Shown: piece after piece, positions 54,780 through 63,655 of the stretch
Numbering within the stretch: the first letter of the stretch is position 1
Layout of the letters: every line of letters begins with the position of its first letter
Source: Halobacteriovorax sp. DA5
GTDB lineage: Bacteria; Bdellovibrionota; Bacteriovoracia; Bacteriovoracales; Bacteriovoracaceae
Length of the DNA: 64,000 nt
Assembly: GCF_002903145.1 (NCBI RefSeq)
Contig: NZ_PPDJ01000007.1
Span: 62,001 to 126,000 of the forward strand
Reading direction: 5' to 3'
Position numbers and translations under genes: made by a program
Notes under the pieces: generated by a model
Told to the model about the DNA's origin: nothing
Seen by the model: the letters and a program-made list of their open reading frames with translations, nothing else
Database searches by the model: none

Positions 54780-55424
54780 GTGATCATGAATCTTACAGAG
54801 TTTAATGAAGAATTAGCAAAAACGAATAAATTAGTAATTATTGGACCAATGGCCCTAACATTGCCCTATATTATTAATTCTCCAATCATTTACGTTGATG
54901 GTGGCCTAAATCATAGGCCAAGTGACGATCATCCTTACCTTTCAGTTGGTGATAATGATTCAAATACAACTAGCGATAATCTTGATATAACGTTGGATGA
55001 AAACAAAGACTTTTCAGATCTAACTTACGCATTAACTCTTATCCCTGATAATATTACCGAAATAAAGCTCTTTGGATTTTTAGGAGGAAGACTAGATCAT
55101 CAAATGGTGACTTTAGGCTCGATCCACCACTTTCTAAAAGAAAGAAAACACCAAACAAGGTGCCATTTTGAAAAGAAAATTATCGCAAACTCAAGCGGTA
55201 ACTTCTCTTTTACACATGAAGGTATTTTTTCAATTCTTAGTCTTGAAGAACAAGAAATAACAATAAGTGGTGCTTGTGATTATCCCCTCAATGGCGATAA
55301 AGGAGTAAAAACTCTTAGTTGCCTTACTCTTTCGAATAAAGCCTACGGTGAAATACATATAACATCTAAACACCCTATTTTTGTCTACTTACTAGATAAA
55401 GAAGTGCCAGACAACAATGCCTAG
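54780..55424 (+). CDS. Thiamine pyrophosphokinase-like protein
   Basis: This protein has about 214 residues (start at the GTG at 54780 or the ATG at 54786; no clear ribosome binding site). Family blocks are present: VDGGLNH, SVGDNDSNT (usually GDFDS), NKDFSDLTYAL (usually DKDxTDLExAL) and the highly conserved GGRLDHQM. The C-terminal beta-sandwich is also recognisable. It probably phosphorylates thiamine to TPP in the cytoplasm, though the altered first motif could mean changed substrate use. It lies 27 bases after the LuxR-type gene. Confidence 0.72.
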   Translation: MIMNLTEFNEELAKTNKLVIIGPMALTLPYIINSPIIYVDGGLNHRPSDDHPYLSVGDNDSNTTSDNLDITLDENKDFSDLTYALTLIPDNITEIKLFGFLGGRLDHQMVTLGSIHHFLKERKHQTRCHFEKKIIANSSGNFSFTHEGIFSILSLEEQEITISGACDYPLNGDKGVKTLSCLTLSNKAYGEIHITSKHPIFVYLLDKEVPDNNA

Positions 55425-55442
55425 CACTTTCATTTTTTTTTA
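55402..55442 (+). terminator. Terminator of the TPK-like gene
   Basis: AAGTGC and GCACTT can pair around a loop that includes the last codons; the stop codon lies in the 3' arm region. A run of nine T follows. Confidence 0.55.
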
Positions 55443-55934
55443 ATGAGATGATTTCTCTTTTTCATCAGCAAATAGCTTAACAAAATTTTCTGTCGCATCG
55501 GAAACTTCAATTTTATGCGCCTTTTTCTCAGCACTTTTTGGTAGAGCGAGATAAAGAATTCCGTCTTGAAGTTGCGCCTGAACTTCACTTCGATTAATGA
55601 AATGAGGTACAGTTAAACTGCGCGAAATACGACGAGTCTCTCCACCACCATCTTCGAATAGTGTCTTACGTTCGGCTTCAATAGTAACTAGGCCATCATC
55701 GACTTGAATATTCAGGTCTTCTTTTTTTACACCAGGCATATCAATGCTGAGTAAGTAAGCACTTTCAGTTTCCTTCATCTCTCCAAAGGCATTAGAATTT
55801 CCATTTCCTCGACCTTGCCAAATATCTTCAAGGCCAGAGATGATATCTCTAAACTCATTGTCAAAATTAGCACTACCGAAGAAATCAGAATTAAATACTG
55901 AGTTTTTTCGTGGGACAATCGAACGTCTAATCAT
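55440..55934 (-). CDS. Hsp20/alpha-crystallin small heat-shock protein
   Basis: This 164-residue ATP-independent holdase has an alpha-crystallin domain over about residues 50-140: YLLSIDMPGVKKEDLNIQVDDGLVTIEAER, then FTVPH-like RSLTVPHFI and GILYLALPKS. The family's GxLxL-type motif is GILYLALP. A short polar N-terminal arm and an acidic/lysine-rich tail flank it. TAAAGGAG precedes the ATG. It stands alone; no heat-shock promoter was recognised. Confidence 0.92.
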   Translation of the reverse strand: MIRRSIVPRKNSVFNSDFFGSANFDNEFRDIISGLEDIWQGRGNGNSNAFGEMKETESAYLLSIDMPGVKKEDLNIQVDDGLVTIEAERKTLFEDGGGETRRISRSLTVPHFINRSEVQAQLQDGILYLALPKSAEKKAHKIEVSDATENFVKLFADEKEKSSH

Positions 55935-56012
55935 GGTAATCTCCTTTAAGTTTCGTGTGTATCTTCTCTTATAGATGAGCCAATTTTATCACTGTAAAGG
56001 AGTCGGATAAAC

Positions 56013-57362
56013 TTAAGATATTTTTAAATGCTTCAAATGAGAACTAAAGGACTTCATAACAATAAGATGAATAGGAGCTTGTGTGTAACAATAAATATAC
56101 CAAGGAAGAGACGGTCGGAAATCATTGATTGAGACAAGCGTAAACTTACCATTGGCCACACTTCTAAATTCAAGCCATCCTGTATTAGTAGATGCACTTA
56201 ACAATCCCCCAATAATATGAAACTTGGCCCTTCTTAAATTAGATTTATTCTCAATGTATTTAAGTGTTAACAATGGGGCCCTAATGCAAATAATATTAAA
56301 AGTAATATTTCCCCTATCTTCGTGAACATAGATAATGAATCTAATAAAACGCGGAAGCCACTTTATATAGGTACTTGCTAACTCTTTCATTTCAAGGTGA
56401 CTAGGATTATCAAGACGTTGAATTGAACGAACAGTCCTCTCTTCTTTACGTCGTGCTACACGAGGTTTTCTCTTTGTCTTTTCAATTCTTACTAGATCAA
56501 GCATTTGATCATATGTTCGAATCTTTATTAAATTATCGATGTCACTGTCAATTTCAACTTTAGGTAGATGACATTTTAAACTATCAACCAATGGAGAAAC
56601 TAATTCAATTTCTGATTCACCAAAAACACTAACCCACCACTTAGATAATTTTAAGTAATTAATCGGTACAGGAATCATTGGACAGAATTTTCTGAAACGC
56701 TTTGAAGTTTTTCGAATTAATTGTTCATAGGTTACATCTTCACCATTAACAATATTTATAATACGATTATAAAATCTGTCATCGCCAATAAGCTGAGTGA
56801 TAACTCTTAATAAGTCATCGATAAATACCACTTGGGTGCGACTCTTAGTCCACTTTGGTAAAATCATAGCAGGTAAATTAATCACAAGATTTTTTAGAAT
56901 TTCAAATGATGAGCCACCATCGCCAACGATCATACCTGCTCGTAAGAGCGTATAGGGAATTCCTGTCGACTTGAAAACTTCTTCAACTTCAAGACGACTT
57001 TTAAGATGTTCACTACTCTCACCCGTAGGTACTAAACCACCGAGATAGATAATATGTTTCACATTATTATGTAGGCATGCCTTTGCAAAATTATCTGCCA
57101 AGAGCAGATCTGTATCTCGAAAGCTTCCTTGAAATAACCTTGAAGAAGGCAGCATTGAATGAACGAGATAAATGGCGATATCGATATCTTTTAAAGCTTC
57201 TTTTGTACTATGATAAGAGAATAGATCCGTCTTAGAGAATTCAACTTTATCATCAGAATAAACTTCACTACGGCCTAAGGCCCTTACGAGATGCTTATTT
57301 TTAATCTTTTGAATGAGATTCCTACCAATAAATCCATTGGCCCCGGCAATTGCTATTTTCAT
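56013..57362 (-). CDS. SDR-type NAD(P)-binding protein with DUF2867-like C-terminus
   Basis: This protein has 449 residues from the ATG at 57362; an earlier in-frame ATG adds only three residues. The N-terminal Rossmann fold (AIAGANGFIGRNLI, then YLVHSM and YLGGL with TLLRAGMIVGDG) matches NmrA/YbjT-like reductases. The C-terminal ~110 residues contain GWLEF, then NDFRPSLPWYIYCYTQAPIH, as in DUF2867. A basic linker separates them. E. coli YbjT has the same two-domain layout. Substrate unknown. It is 15 bases downstream of the DUF4442 gene, likely co-transcribed. Confidence 0.8.
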   Translation of the reverse strand: MKIAIAGANGFIGRNLIQKIKNKHLVRALGRSEVYSDDKVEFSKTDLFSYHSTKEALKDIDIAIYLVHSMLPSSRLFQGSFRDTDLLLADNFAKACLHNNVKHIIYLGGLVPTGESSEHLKSRLEVEEVFKSTGIPYTLLRAGMIVGDGGSSFEILKNLVINLPAMILPKWTKSRTQVVFIDDLLRVITQLIGDDRFYNRIINIVNGEDVTYEQLIRKTSKRFRKFCPMIPVPINYLKLSKWWVSVFGESEIELVSPLVDSLKCHLPKVEIDSDIDNLIKIRTYDQMLDLVRIEKTKRKPRVARRKEERTVRSIQRLDNPSHLEMKELASTYIKWLPRFIRFIIYVHEDRGNITFNIICIRAPLLTLKYIENKSNLRRAKFHIIGGLLSASTNTGWLEFRSVANGKFTLVSINDFRPSLPWYIYCYTQAPIHLIVMKSFSSHLKHLKIS

Positions 57363-57377
57363 AATGAACAACTATTT

Positions 57378-57845
57378 TCAATCATTTCTCTTTCGTCGTA
57401 CGTAGAGTGTTTTCTTTACTCTGGCCACTTTCTTATTATCTTTGTCGTAAATAAAAGTTTCAAAAACAGGAAGAACCTTTCTGGCTTCGCTTGCCTCTTG
57501 CTTAATCCTGTTCACTTCTTCCATCTTTATCTCGAACTCGGCCTTGACGATATCTTTGCCTGGACTTAAGAATTCGATTTCAGCAGCTTTATCCCAAATA
57601 ATATGATCTTTACCAAGGTGAAAACTTAGTAAGAGCATATAGAATGGATCACACATAGAGTATAAGCTTCCGCCGAAGTGAACTCCAACATAATTAGTAT
57701 TAAGAAATGTTTGTTTCATTTGAACACTGATCTTCGTGCGTTCATCGTTGATTGATAGAACTTTAATTCCTGCACCAAGGTAAGGAGGCCAGTAATTTAA
57801 TAATTTAATGGCCTTTTCTGGAGGTATTTTTTGCCAAAAACTCAT
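57378..57845 (-). CDS. DUF4442 hotdog-fold protein (thioesterase-like)
   Basis: This 155-residue protein has no signal peptide. The pattern NYWPPYLGAGIKV, then NTNYVGVHFGGSLYSMCDPFYMLLL and KAAEIEFLSPGKDIVKAEF, fits the DUF4442 branch of the hotdog superfamily. FGGSLYSM takes the place of the usual FGGALYALAD-type helix start. An acyl-CoA thioesterase or ligand-binding function is likely but unproven. It is probably in one operon with the SDR-DUF2867 gene. Confidence 0.8.
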   Translation of the reverse strand: MSFWQKIPPEKAIKLLNYWPPYLGAGIKVLSINDERTKISVQMKQTFLNTNYVGVHFGGSLYSMCDPFYMLLLSFHLGKDHIIWDKAAEIEFLSPGKDIVKAEFEIKMEEVNRIKQEASEARKVLPVFETFIYDKDNKKVARVKKTLYVRRKRND

Positions 57846-57883
57846 GCCACACCTTAAAATTCAACTAAATAATAAAGTACTTA

Positions 57884-59179
57884 TTATATCATTGGAAATT
57901 TTAAAGTCACGCGTGAGCCACTATTTGGCATATTTTCGATAAAGAGAGCTGCGCCATGCTTTTTAAGAAAAGAATGAACAAGTTTTAAACCTACGCCTGT
58001 ACCTTTCTCACCTTTTGTTCCAGTCTTTACATGAAATGTTTGGCCACTTTGAATTCCATCAATAACAATATCAGGAACCCCTTCTCCTTCGTCACAAATC
58101 TCGATAGCATAACCATCTTTAACTGCACCCTTAACAACAATCCTCTTTCCCTCAGGAGAGAACTTAATTGCATTTGAGATAATATTGCGCACACAAGTTT
58201 CAATCATATTACTATCGTGATCAAAGATATAATCCTCTAAATCAACCTCGATTACAAGATCCTTGGTCTGGGCCAATTCATAAGCAAATTCGACAGCACT
58301 TGTAATTGTATCTTTTATATTTAACTCTTTCGGACTATATCCCAGACTCTCATTACTTGTGAGTGCCCATGCCAGTAAATCTTTAAGTAGCGCATCTGTC
58401 TTTTTGGCCGACTTAATAATACGATCTTGATAGAGCTTAATTCTCTCAACAGATAACTCTTCATTTCTTTTAGAAACAAGAGATGCTGAAGAAAGAATTA
58501 CTTGTAATGGACTTTTTAAATCATGAGCAATTGTTGAGATTACATCATCTTTTGTTTTATTAAGTTCTTCAAGACGACGATTCGAAATATAAAATAATCT
58601 CCAAGCTCTATTAAACATAGAGCGAAATGCGAAGAGAACGATATTAAGAGAAAGAAGAATAAAGATTTTGTAGAAATGTTTATTTAATTCAACTGATTCA
58701 TTTAAAATAGGTACGATGACAAATAAAGCAAAGAGAATTACACAATTAATAATAATACCATTTAATCTTCCCGGTAGCATAACATAGAAAGAGGTTGTCA
58801 TAATCATAATACCAGCAAGAAGTGTGGTACTTGTCCCCATAATCATAAAAGTCATTAAAGCGACAATCACTACAGAAGCTAATTTTATAAAGAATAAGTG
58901 TACTTCAATTTTGTCATTATAATCACTCTTTCTAAAAGCGATGAAGAACCCTAATCCGTATACAACAAGTAAGGCCCTAAAGAATGTGAGAATATTTGCT
59001 GATCCAAAAGTATAGATACGTTGATAGTCCGCAAGAATTCCTGCAAATAACAGCAGAATACAGCAAACTAAATACGACAATAACGTGTATGTTCTATCCT
59101 TGGGCCAAGACGTTTGAAGATAATTTCTCTCTTCAACACGAGACTTAAATTCCCCAAAGGAATTGATTAGGGTTTCCAA
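57884..59179 (-). CDS. Membrane histidine kinase
   Basis: This 431-residue protein starts at a TTG preceded by AAAGGA, with no better start in frame. About six N-terminal helices (28-190) form a membrane sensor without a recognisable periplasmic domain. A HisKA box with H219 (ISTIAHDLKSPLQV) and an HATPase with CDEGEGVP and GTGVGLKLV follow. No response regulator adjoins it, as for the two kinases at 45360-49205. Confidence 0.87.
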   Translation of the reverse strand: METLINSFGEFKSRVEERNYLQTSWPKDRTYTLLSYLVCCILLLFAGILADYQRIYTFGSANILTFFRALLVVYGLGFFIAFRKSDYNDKIEVHLFFIKLASVVIVALMTFMIMGTSTTLLAGIMIMTTSFYVMLPGRLNGIIINCVILFALFVIVPILNESVELNKHFYKIFILLSLNIVLFAFRSMFNRAWRLFYISNRRLEELNKTKDDVISTIAHDLKSPLQVILSSASLVSKRNEELSVERIKLYQDRIIKSAKKTDALLKDLLAWALTSNESLGYSPKELNIKDTITSAVEFAYELAQTKDLVIEVDLEDYIFDHDSNMIETCVRNIISNAIKFSPEGKRIVVKGAVKDGYAIEICDEGEGVPDIVIDGIQSGQTFHVKTGTKGEKGTGVGLKLVHSFLKKHGAALFIENMPNSGSRVTLKFPMI

Positions 59180-59404
59180 TAGTTAATCCTTTAAATTTCA
59201 ATACGTAAACAATTAGTCTTTACTACATTTATACAAGAGATTCGAGAAAAAAGATTGTGCTGTAAAAATTTACAGGCTTGTTATTCTCATAAAAACAGAT
59301 ACTTAGACTACATTAAACAAATGATTATTTTGTTCGACATTTAGTCGGCCAGGGAAATCTTTCAATTGGGATAAGAAGCTGAATTTAGCGTGTTATTCAT
59401 AAAT

Positions 59405-60418
59405 ATGAAGAAAATTACACCTATAATCATTGCACCTCTATTAACCCTTAATGTCTTTGCAATTGATATTAAGTCAAAGCTACTAGACTTTCACCAAATA
59501 CAAGAAGAGTTGAAATGCGAAAGTGACTTCACTTATATATCTTCTGCATTTAAGGTGAAAAAATCGGACTCCATCAACTGTTCAGATGTAGAGTGGGCCA
59601 ATAATGCTATAGCTAAAGTCGCAAAACTTAGAGAAGACTCTCCTGTCGTAAACTTAGAACTTCTCTCCCGCGATAATGGAGCCTCATTTGATATAGGAGA
59701 AACAATTCGTATCCCACTTCATCTAACCTTTACTAACCAATGGGGACAAATCTTTAATTCTTATAGCATTGGTACTGATGCAATTTTATATCACGAGTAT
59801 TCTCACGCAATCTTTGGCGAAAGAATTGGAAAAAAGTTTTATCCTAAACTAAAGGCACTAGCAGAAAGACTATCTCGCTTCAAAGTGAATCGCCATAAGG
59901 CATATGCTGAGGGAAATCCTCGAAATGTTGTCCAATACTATACAAAGCAAATTGAAGTCATTGAAGAGAGAATTAAAAATCATAGTGAACTTGAAAAATA
60001 CCACCTTTCTTCTTCTTATAACGAGTTATTTGCTGATTTAGTGGCCGTGCTTGTAACAAATAATCGCAATGCAATTTTCAATGCTCTTTATTATGATGAA
60101 ATGACAGACGATGCCTACCAACTAACAAAACTGAGATCTTTTGAAGACCAAAATACAAAGTATGATAACCGTGGACTATACGAAGAACACGGTGAATTAG
60201 CACTAGTTCGCCAGTATATTGGTGAAAAAATACTTCCAAATATTTTCAAGAAAGAAAATGAAGAACAACTAAAGAAAGATTTGCTAGAAATCGTTCTAGA
60301 ATCTATTGAGTCACAAATGGATGAGCGAATTCGTAAGTCCGCCTACAAAATTTCACCGATGCAAAGTAATACCGCCTTAATTGAAGAAATTAAAGAGCGA
60401 TACCAAACAACAAAATAG
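59405..60418 (+). CDS. Secreted HExxH protein (HEYSH), putative metallopeptidase
   Basis: This protein has 337 residues from the ATG at 59405, where a signal peptide (MKKITPIIIAPLLTLNVFA) begins. The zinc motif is H130-E131-YS-H134. About 80 residues later SYNELFADLVAVL provides a Glu and Asp suited to a gluzincin third ligand. The mature protein is helical, with few cysteines. No MEROPS family was recognised. It faces a second HExxH gene at 60490-61536, which has the same spacing from signal peptide to motif and a similar SFAEVNALFLL helix, so the two may be distant relatives. Confidence 0.68.
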   Translation: MKKITPIIIAPLLTLNVFAIDIKSKLLDFHQIQEELKCESDFTYISSAFKVKKSDSINCSDVEWANNAIAKVAKLREDSPVVNLELLSRDNGASFDIGETIRIPLHLTFTNQWGQIFNSYSIGTDAILYHEYSHAIFGERIGKKFYPKLKALAERLSRFKVNRHKAYAEGNPRNVVQYYTKQIEVIEERIKNHSELEKYHLSSSYNELFADLVAVLVTNNRNAIFNALYYDEMTDDAYQLTKLRSFEDQNTKYDNRGLYEEHGELALVRQYIGEKILPNIFKKENEEQLKKDLLEIVLESIESQMDERIRKSAYKISPMQSNTALIEEIKERYQTTK

Positions 60419-60444
60419 CTACCCATTTCATTTATTAAATTCAA

Positions 60445-60473
60445 AAGTACAGCTTTATCATAAAGCTGTACTT
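60445..60473. terminator. Bidirectional terminator between facing HExxH genes
   Basis: A perfect 13-base stem with a TCA loop (the arms start AAGTACAGC and end GCTGTACTT) is flanked by AT-rich sequence on both sides. It stands midway between the two convergent stops. Confidence 0.8.
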
Positions 60474-60489
60474 ATCTTAATTATTTGTA

Positions 60490-61536
60490 TTAGTTTTCAA
60501 GAATTGATGTGAGATAGATTAAATCATAATAAGTAGCTAAGAATAAGTCAGGATCACGATCTGCAAGACCTTTATAATATTCAAATGTGTCTTCTTTTCC
60601 ATCCTCAAAGTACTTTACGAGAGCACGAAAGCTACGTGAATTAATTGAATGATGTCCTACAATCGTTGCCGATAACTTCAGAGTCTCATTAAGATCATAT
60701 TTCAAAACATTTTTATTATAATTTTCAATCTCTCTTTGCGCAGCTATTAACACAGGTGAAAGCAGATAAACTCCACCTCCCTGTTTTACTATTTCACCAG
60801 CAAAAGGACTCACCTTATCACTTGCCAAGTAAGGCCCCATATACTGACTATATGTTTTTCTCAAAAGCGCTCTATTCATTCCAATTCGCTTTAATCCTTT
60901 CTTTTGGGCCAAAAGAAATAATGCATTAACCTCAGCAAAGGACTCAGACTCATGGACACCATGTCCACTTGGAGGCGATTGATAATTTATTGGAAGATAA
61001 ATATCATCTAAGCAATGTGAAAGCTCATGATAGAGAGAAAAATAATATAGTTCTTCAAGGGAGAATAGTCGCTCAATTTTTGAGAAGTCAAAGTCTTTAT
61101 AAACATCAACTCTGTCATCATGCCCAAGAGATCTTCTCACTTCACTTGGCAAATCATTAATTATTCCATTTGGAAGAACTGCACAAAATTTAAATTCCCT
61201 ACTCCATCCTCCTTTCATAAAAGGTAGAGCTGAAGCAGAGCCATTTAATACGCCAAAATATGGGATGAGATTGATGGCCTCATTTCTTTCCAGTTCAATA
61301 CCAAACTTTTGAATCATATATTCGCTAAGAAGCTTAATTTGTTGCTCCTCAGAATGACCCTTAAGAATTGGTACGACTTCACTCTTATCAAAAATAACGA
61401 TTGGATAGTTTTTAACATTTCCATATTCCGCATTTAAAACTTTAATTTCATTTGAAAGAGTTAATTCGAGATTGGAGGCAAACACTCCGCTTGCCAGCAA
61501 GGTGACTGCTAGGAACTTATTAAATAATTTATTCAT
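60490..61536 (-). CDS. Secreted HExxH protein (HELSH), putative metallopeptidase
   Basis: This 348-residue protein has a signal peptide (MNKLFNKFLAVTLLASGVFA). The zinc motif is H170-E171-LS-H174 followed by CLDD. Then VHESESFAEVNALFLLAQKK offers the third ligand on a helix. A Trp-Ser segment (KGGWSREFKFC) and several conserved-looking Tyr-rich stretches flank it. The family was not recognised. It is convergent with a similar gene at 59405-60418. Exported hydrolases of this kind would suit prey degradation, but that is inference. Confidence 0.68.
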   Translation of the reverse strand: MNKLFNKFLAVTLLASGVFASNLELTLSNEIKVLNAEYGNVKNYPIVIFDKSEVVPILKGHSEEQQIKLLSEYMIQKFGIELERNEAINLIPYFGVLNGSASALPFMKGGWSREFKFCAVLPNGIINDLPSEVRRSLGHDDRVDVYKDFDFSKIERLFSLEELYYFSLYHELSHCLDDIYLPINYQSPPSGHGVHESESFAEVNALFLLAQKKGLKRIGMNRALLRKTYSQYMGPYLASDKVSPFAGEIVKQGGGVYLLSPVLIAAQREIENYNKNVLKYDLNETLKLSATIVGHHSINSRSFRALVKYFEDGKEDTFEYYKGLADRDPDLFLATYYDLIYLTSILEN

Positions 61537-61636
61537 ATTTTGGCCTTGTTATTTTTTTTGCATTTAACCATATTTCAATAACCTACTTAGGCTAAATGGC
61601 TTTATTTACATGGCCGTTCAAGATTTAGACATCCTA

Positions 61637-61660
61637 TAAGTGGGGAATATTCCCCACTTA
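61637..61660. repeat. 24-base perfect palindrome after osmC
   Basis: The half TAAGTGGGGAAT is followed immediately by its reverse complement. As RNA it gives an eight-pair GC-rich stem with an AATATT loop. It is 14 bases past the end of the osmC-like gene and is probably its terminator, though it has no long T-run. Confidence 0.6.
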
Positions 61661-61674
61661 TCGATACTGCGAGG

Positions 61675-62100
61675 TTAAGCTACTTTGATTTTTGGATTTA
61701 AAGTAAATTTACAATTCATTGAATTAGTTACCAAGCATTTGTGCTGAGTTTCTTCCAATAACTTTAAGTAATCATCTACATTTTCCTTACCGCGAACAAC
61801 AAGGTGTGGTTGAATTTCAACTGTTGTGAATGTAAGCTTCCCATCTTTTCTTTCGAGCTTGGCATCTGCTTTTACATCGAGGGTATCCCAATCCATTTTT
61901 CGCGCCTGGGCCAGGGCCTTAAAGCTTAAGAGGTAGCAACTTGAAATACTTGCTGAAAATAAATCTTCAGGAGACCACTCTCCTTCTGGTCCTTTAAATT
62001 CAGGAGGAGCTGTCGCTTCCAAATTCTGTTTACCTTTAGAAGAAATCTTCATTCTTCCATCATTTCTCTCACCGTGGGTGTTGGTACTGTAAATACTCAT
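61675..62100 (-). CDS. OsmC-family protein
   Basis: This 141-residue cytoplasmic protein has the OsmC/Ohr fold. SPEDLFSASISSCYLLSFKALAQ carries the resolving-type Cys in the central helix, and LEETQHKCLVTNSMNC carries a second Cys. The paired cysteines are those used by OsmC/Ohr proteins to reduce organic hydroperoxides. APPEFKGPEGEWSPEDL is the family signature. It lies divergently from hemN and stands alone. Confidence 0.9.
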   Translation of the reverse strand: MSIYSTNTHGERNDGRMKISSKGKQNLEATAPPEFKGPEGEWSPEDLFSASISSCYLLSFKALAQARKMDWDTLDVKADAKLERKDGKLTFTTVEIQPHLVVRGKENVDDYLKLLEETQHKCLVTNSMNCKFTLNPKIKVA

Positions 62101-62320
62101 ATATACTCCAATGTTCTCGTTATCTTGCTATCTTAAAGTCTTTTGGGAAGCAGTGGCCTTAAAGAATTCCTTATTTTTGTTTAACAACTAAACAAGGCCA
62201 TAATCTTTGAAGCTTGAAAGAATTGAAAACAGATTCAACTTGCACTACAAGCAAAAACCTAAGCTACATCATCTTTTTTTTGCTCATATTCTTCTAATAT
62301 TGCCCTTAGGAGTAAAAAAT

Positions 62321-63655
62321 ATGATTAAAGACAGTCTTGTTCAAAAATATAATGTACCAGTTCCACGCTATACAAGCTTTCCAGCCGTGCCCTATTGGAC
62401 GGGAGCACCATCTCAGGAGATGTGGTTTGAACACCTCAAAGAAGGTTACGATAAGTCTCAAGGAGTAGAACTCTATATCCATGTCCCATTTTGTGAAAAA
62501 CTTTGTTACTACTGCGGTTGCCATCGAGTTATTTCTAAGAATAAAAATCGCGGTATTGAATATGTTGATTTTCTCTTAAGAGAATGGGAACTCTATCTCG
62601 AACAAATGGGTGATATTAATATCTCTTCAATTCATCTTGGTGGCGGAACACCTAATTTCTTAAATGAAGAAGCATTTTCTACTTTATTAGATAAATTAAA
62701 GGAGTCGATTGATGCTAAAGAGTTTAAAGGCTCAATTGAGATAGACCCACGTACTTGTTCAAAATCGCAACTAGACCTTTATAAGAAGCTTGGATTTAGT
62801 CGATTATCAATGGGAATACAAGATTTTGATCCAGTTGTTCAAGAGGCAATTGGGCGTATCCAACCTTTTGAAAAAGTAAAAGAGCTTGTGGACTATTGTC
62901 GTGAAATTGGAATTGATGACATAAACTTTGATTTAATCTACGGCCTTCCTTATCAGACACTCGATACAGTTGAAGCAACAATCGAGAAGGTCATTTCACT
63001 TAAGCCGTTACAAATTGCATTCTATAGCTATGCCCACCTTCCATCTAAGATTAAAAATCAAAAGTTAATCCCAGAGGAGGCTCTTCCAGAAGGAGCACTT
63101 AAGCGAGCTCTTTATGAACATGGCAAAGGTCTACTTGAAAATCATTCTTACAAAGAGATTGGGCTAGATCACTTTGCAAAATCAAATTCACAGCTTTATC
63201 AAGCAAAGCAGAAAGGAAAACTAAGAAGAAACTTTATGGGTCATACTCATAAAAGTTCACCAATAATTATTGGCCTTGGTTGCTCTTCAATATCTTCTTC
63301 AGCAAAAAGCTTTGTACAAAATGAGAAGAACGTAAAAACTTATTTCGAATCAATAAGTAAGAGAAGGCTTGCCATTTCCACAGGACATATCCACACGCAA
63401 GAAGATATCGTTGTAGAAGAGATCTTACAAAATTTCTTTGCGACAAATAGCGTTTCAAAGAAAGACTGGCAAAGCCTCAAGAATGCTTCACACATTAATA
63501 GTAAAATTTGCGAACTAGAAGAAGATGGCCTGATTACAAATAGTGATAAAATAATTGTCACTGATGATGGCAGACCATTTATGAGAAATATTGCGAGTAT
63601 CTTTGATCATCATTTGATGAGATCAAAACAAAATAGTGGTTCACGTGCACTATAG
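62321..63655 (+). CDS. hemN: Oxygen-independent coproporphyrinogen III dehydrogenase
   Basis: This radical-SAM enzyme of anaerobic haem synthesis has 444 residues. The start at 62321 follows TTAGGAG and gives the usual N-terminus; the frame upstream to 62207 is likely untranslated. The Fe-S motif is C58-EKL-C62-YY-C65 followed by GC, the extra Cys being typical of true HemN. Further blocks are HLGGGTPNFL, SMGIQDFD and FDLIYGLPYQT. The C-terminal HemN domain is complete (IIGLGCSSIS, then LEEDGLI). Confidence 0.93.
   Translation: MIKDSLVQKYNVPVPRYTSFPAVPYWTGAPSQEMWFEHLKEGYDKSQGVELYIHVPFCEKLCYYCGCHRVISKNKNRGIEYVDFLLREWELYLEQMGDINISSIHLGGGTPNFLNEEAFSTLLDKLKESIDAKEFKGSIEIDPRTCSKSQLDLYKKLGFSRLSMGIQDFDPVVQEAIGRIQPFEKVKELVDYCREIGIDDINFDLIYGLPYQTLDTVEATIEKVISLKPLQIAFYSYAHLPSKIKNQKLIPEEALPEGALKRALYEHGKGLLENHSYKEIGLDHFAKSNSQLYQAKQKGKLRRNFMGHTHKSSPIIIGLGCSSISSSAKSFVQNEKNVKTYFESISKRRLAISTGHIHTQEDIVVEEILQNFFATNSVSKKDWQSLKNASHINSKICELEEDGLITNSDKIIVTDDGRPFMRNIASIFDHHLMRSKQNSGSRAL

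Noticed and set aside
62207..62320. N-terminal extension of HemN from 62207
   Set aside because: The ATG at 62321 has a clear TTAGGAG site and gives the standard N-terminus.
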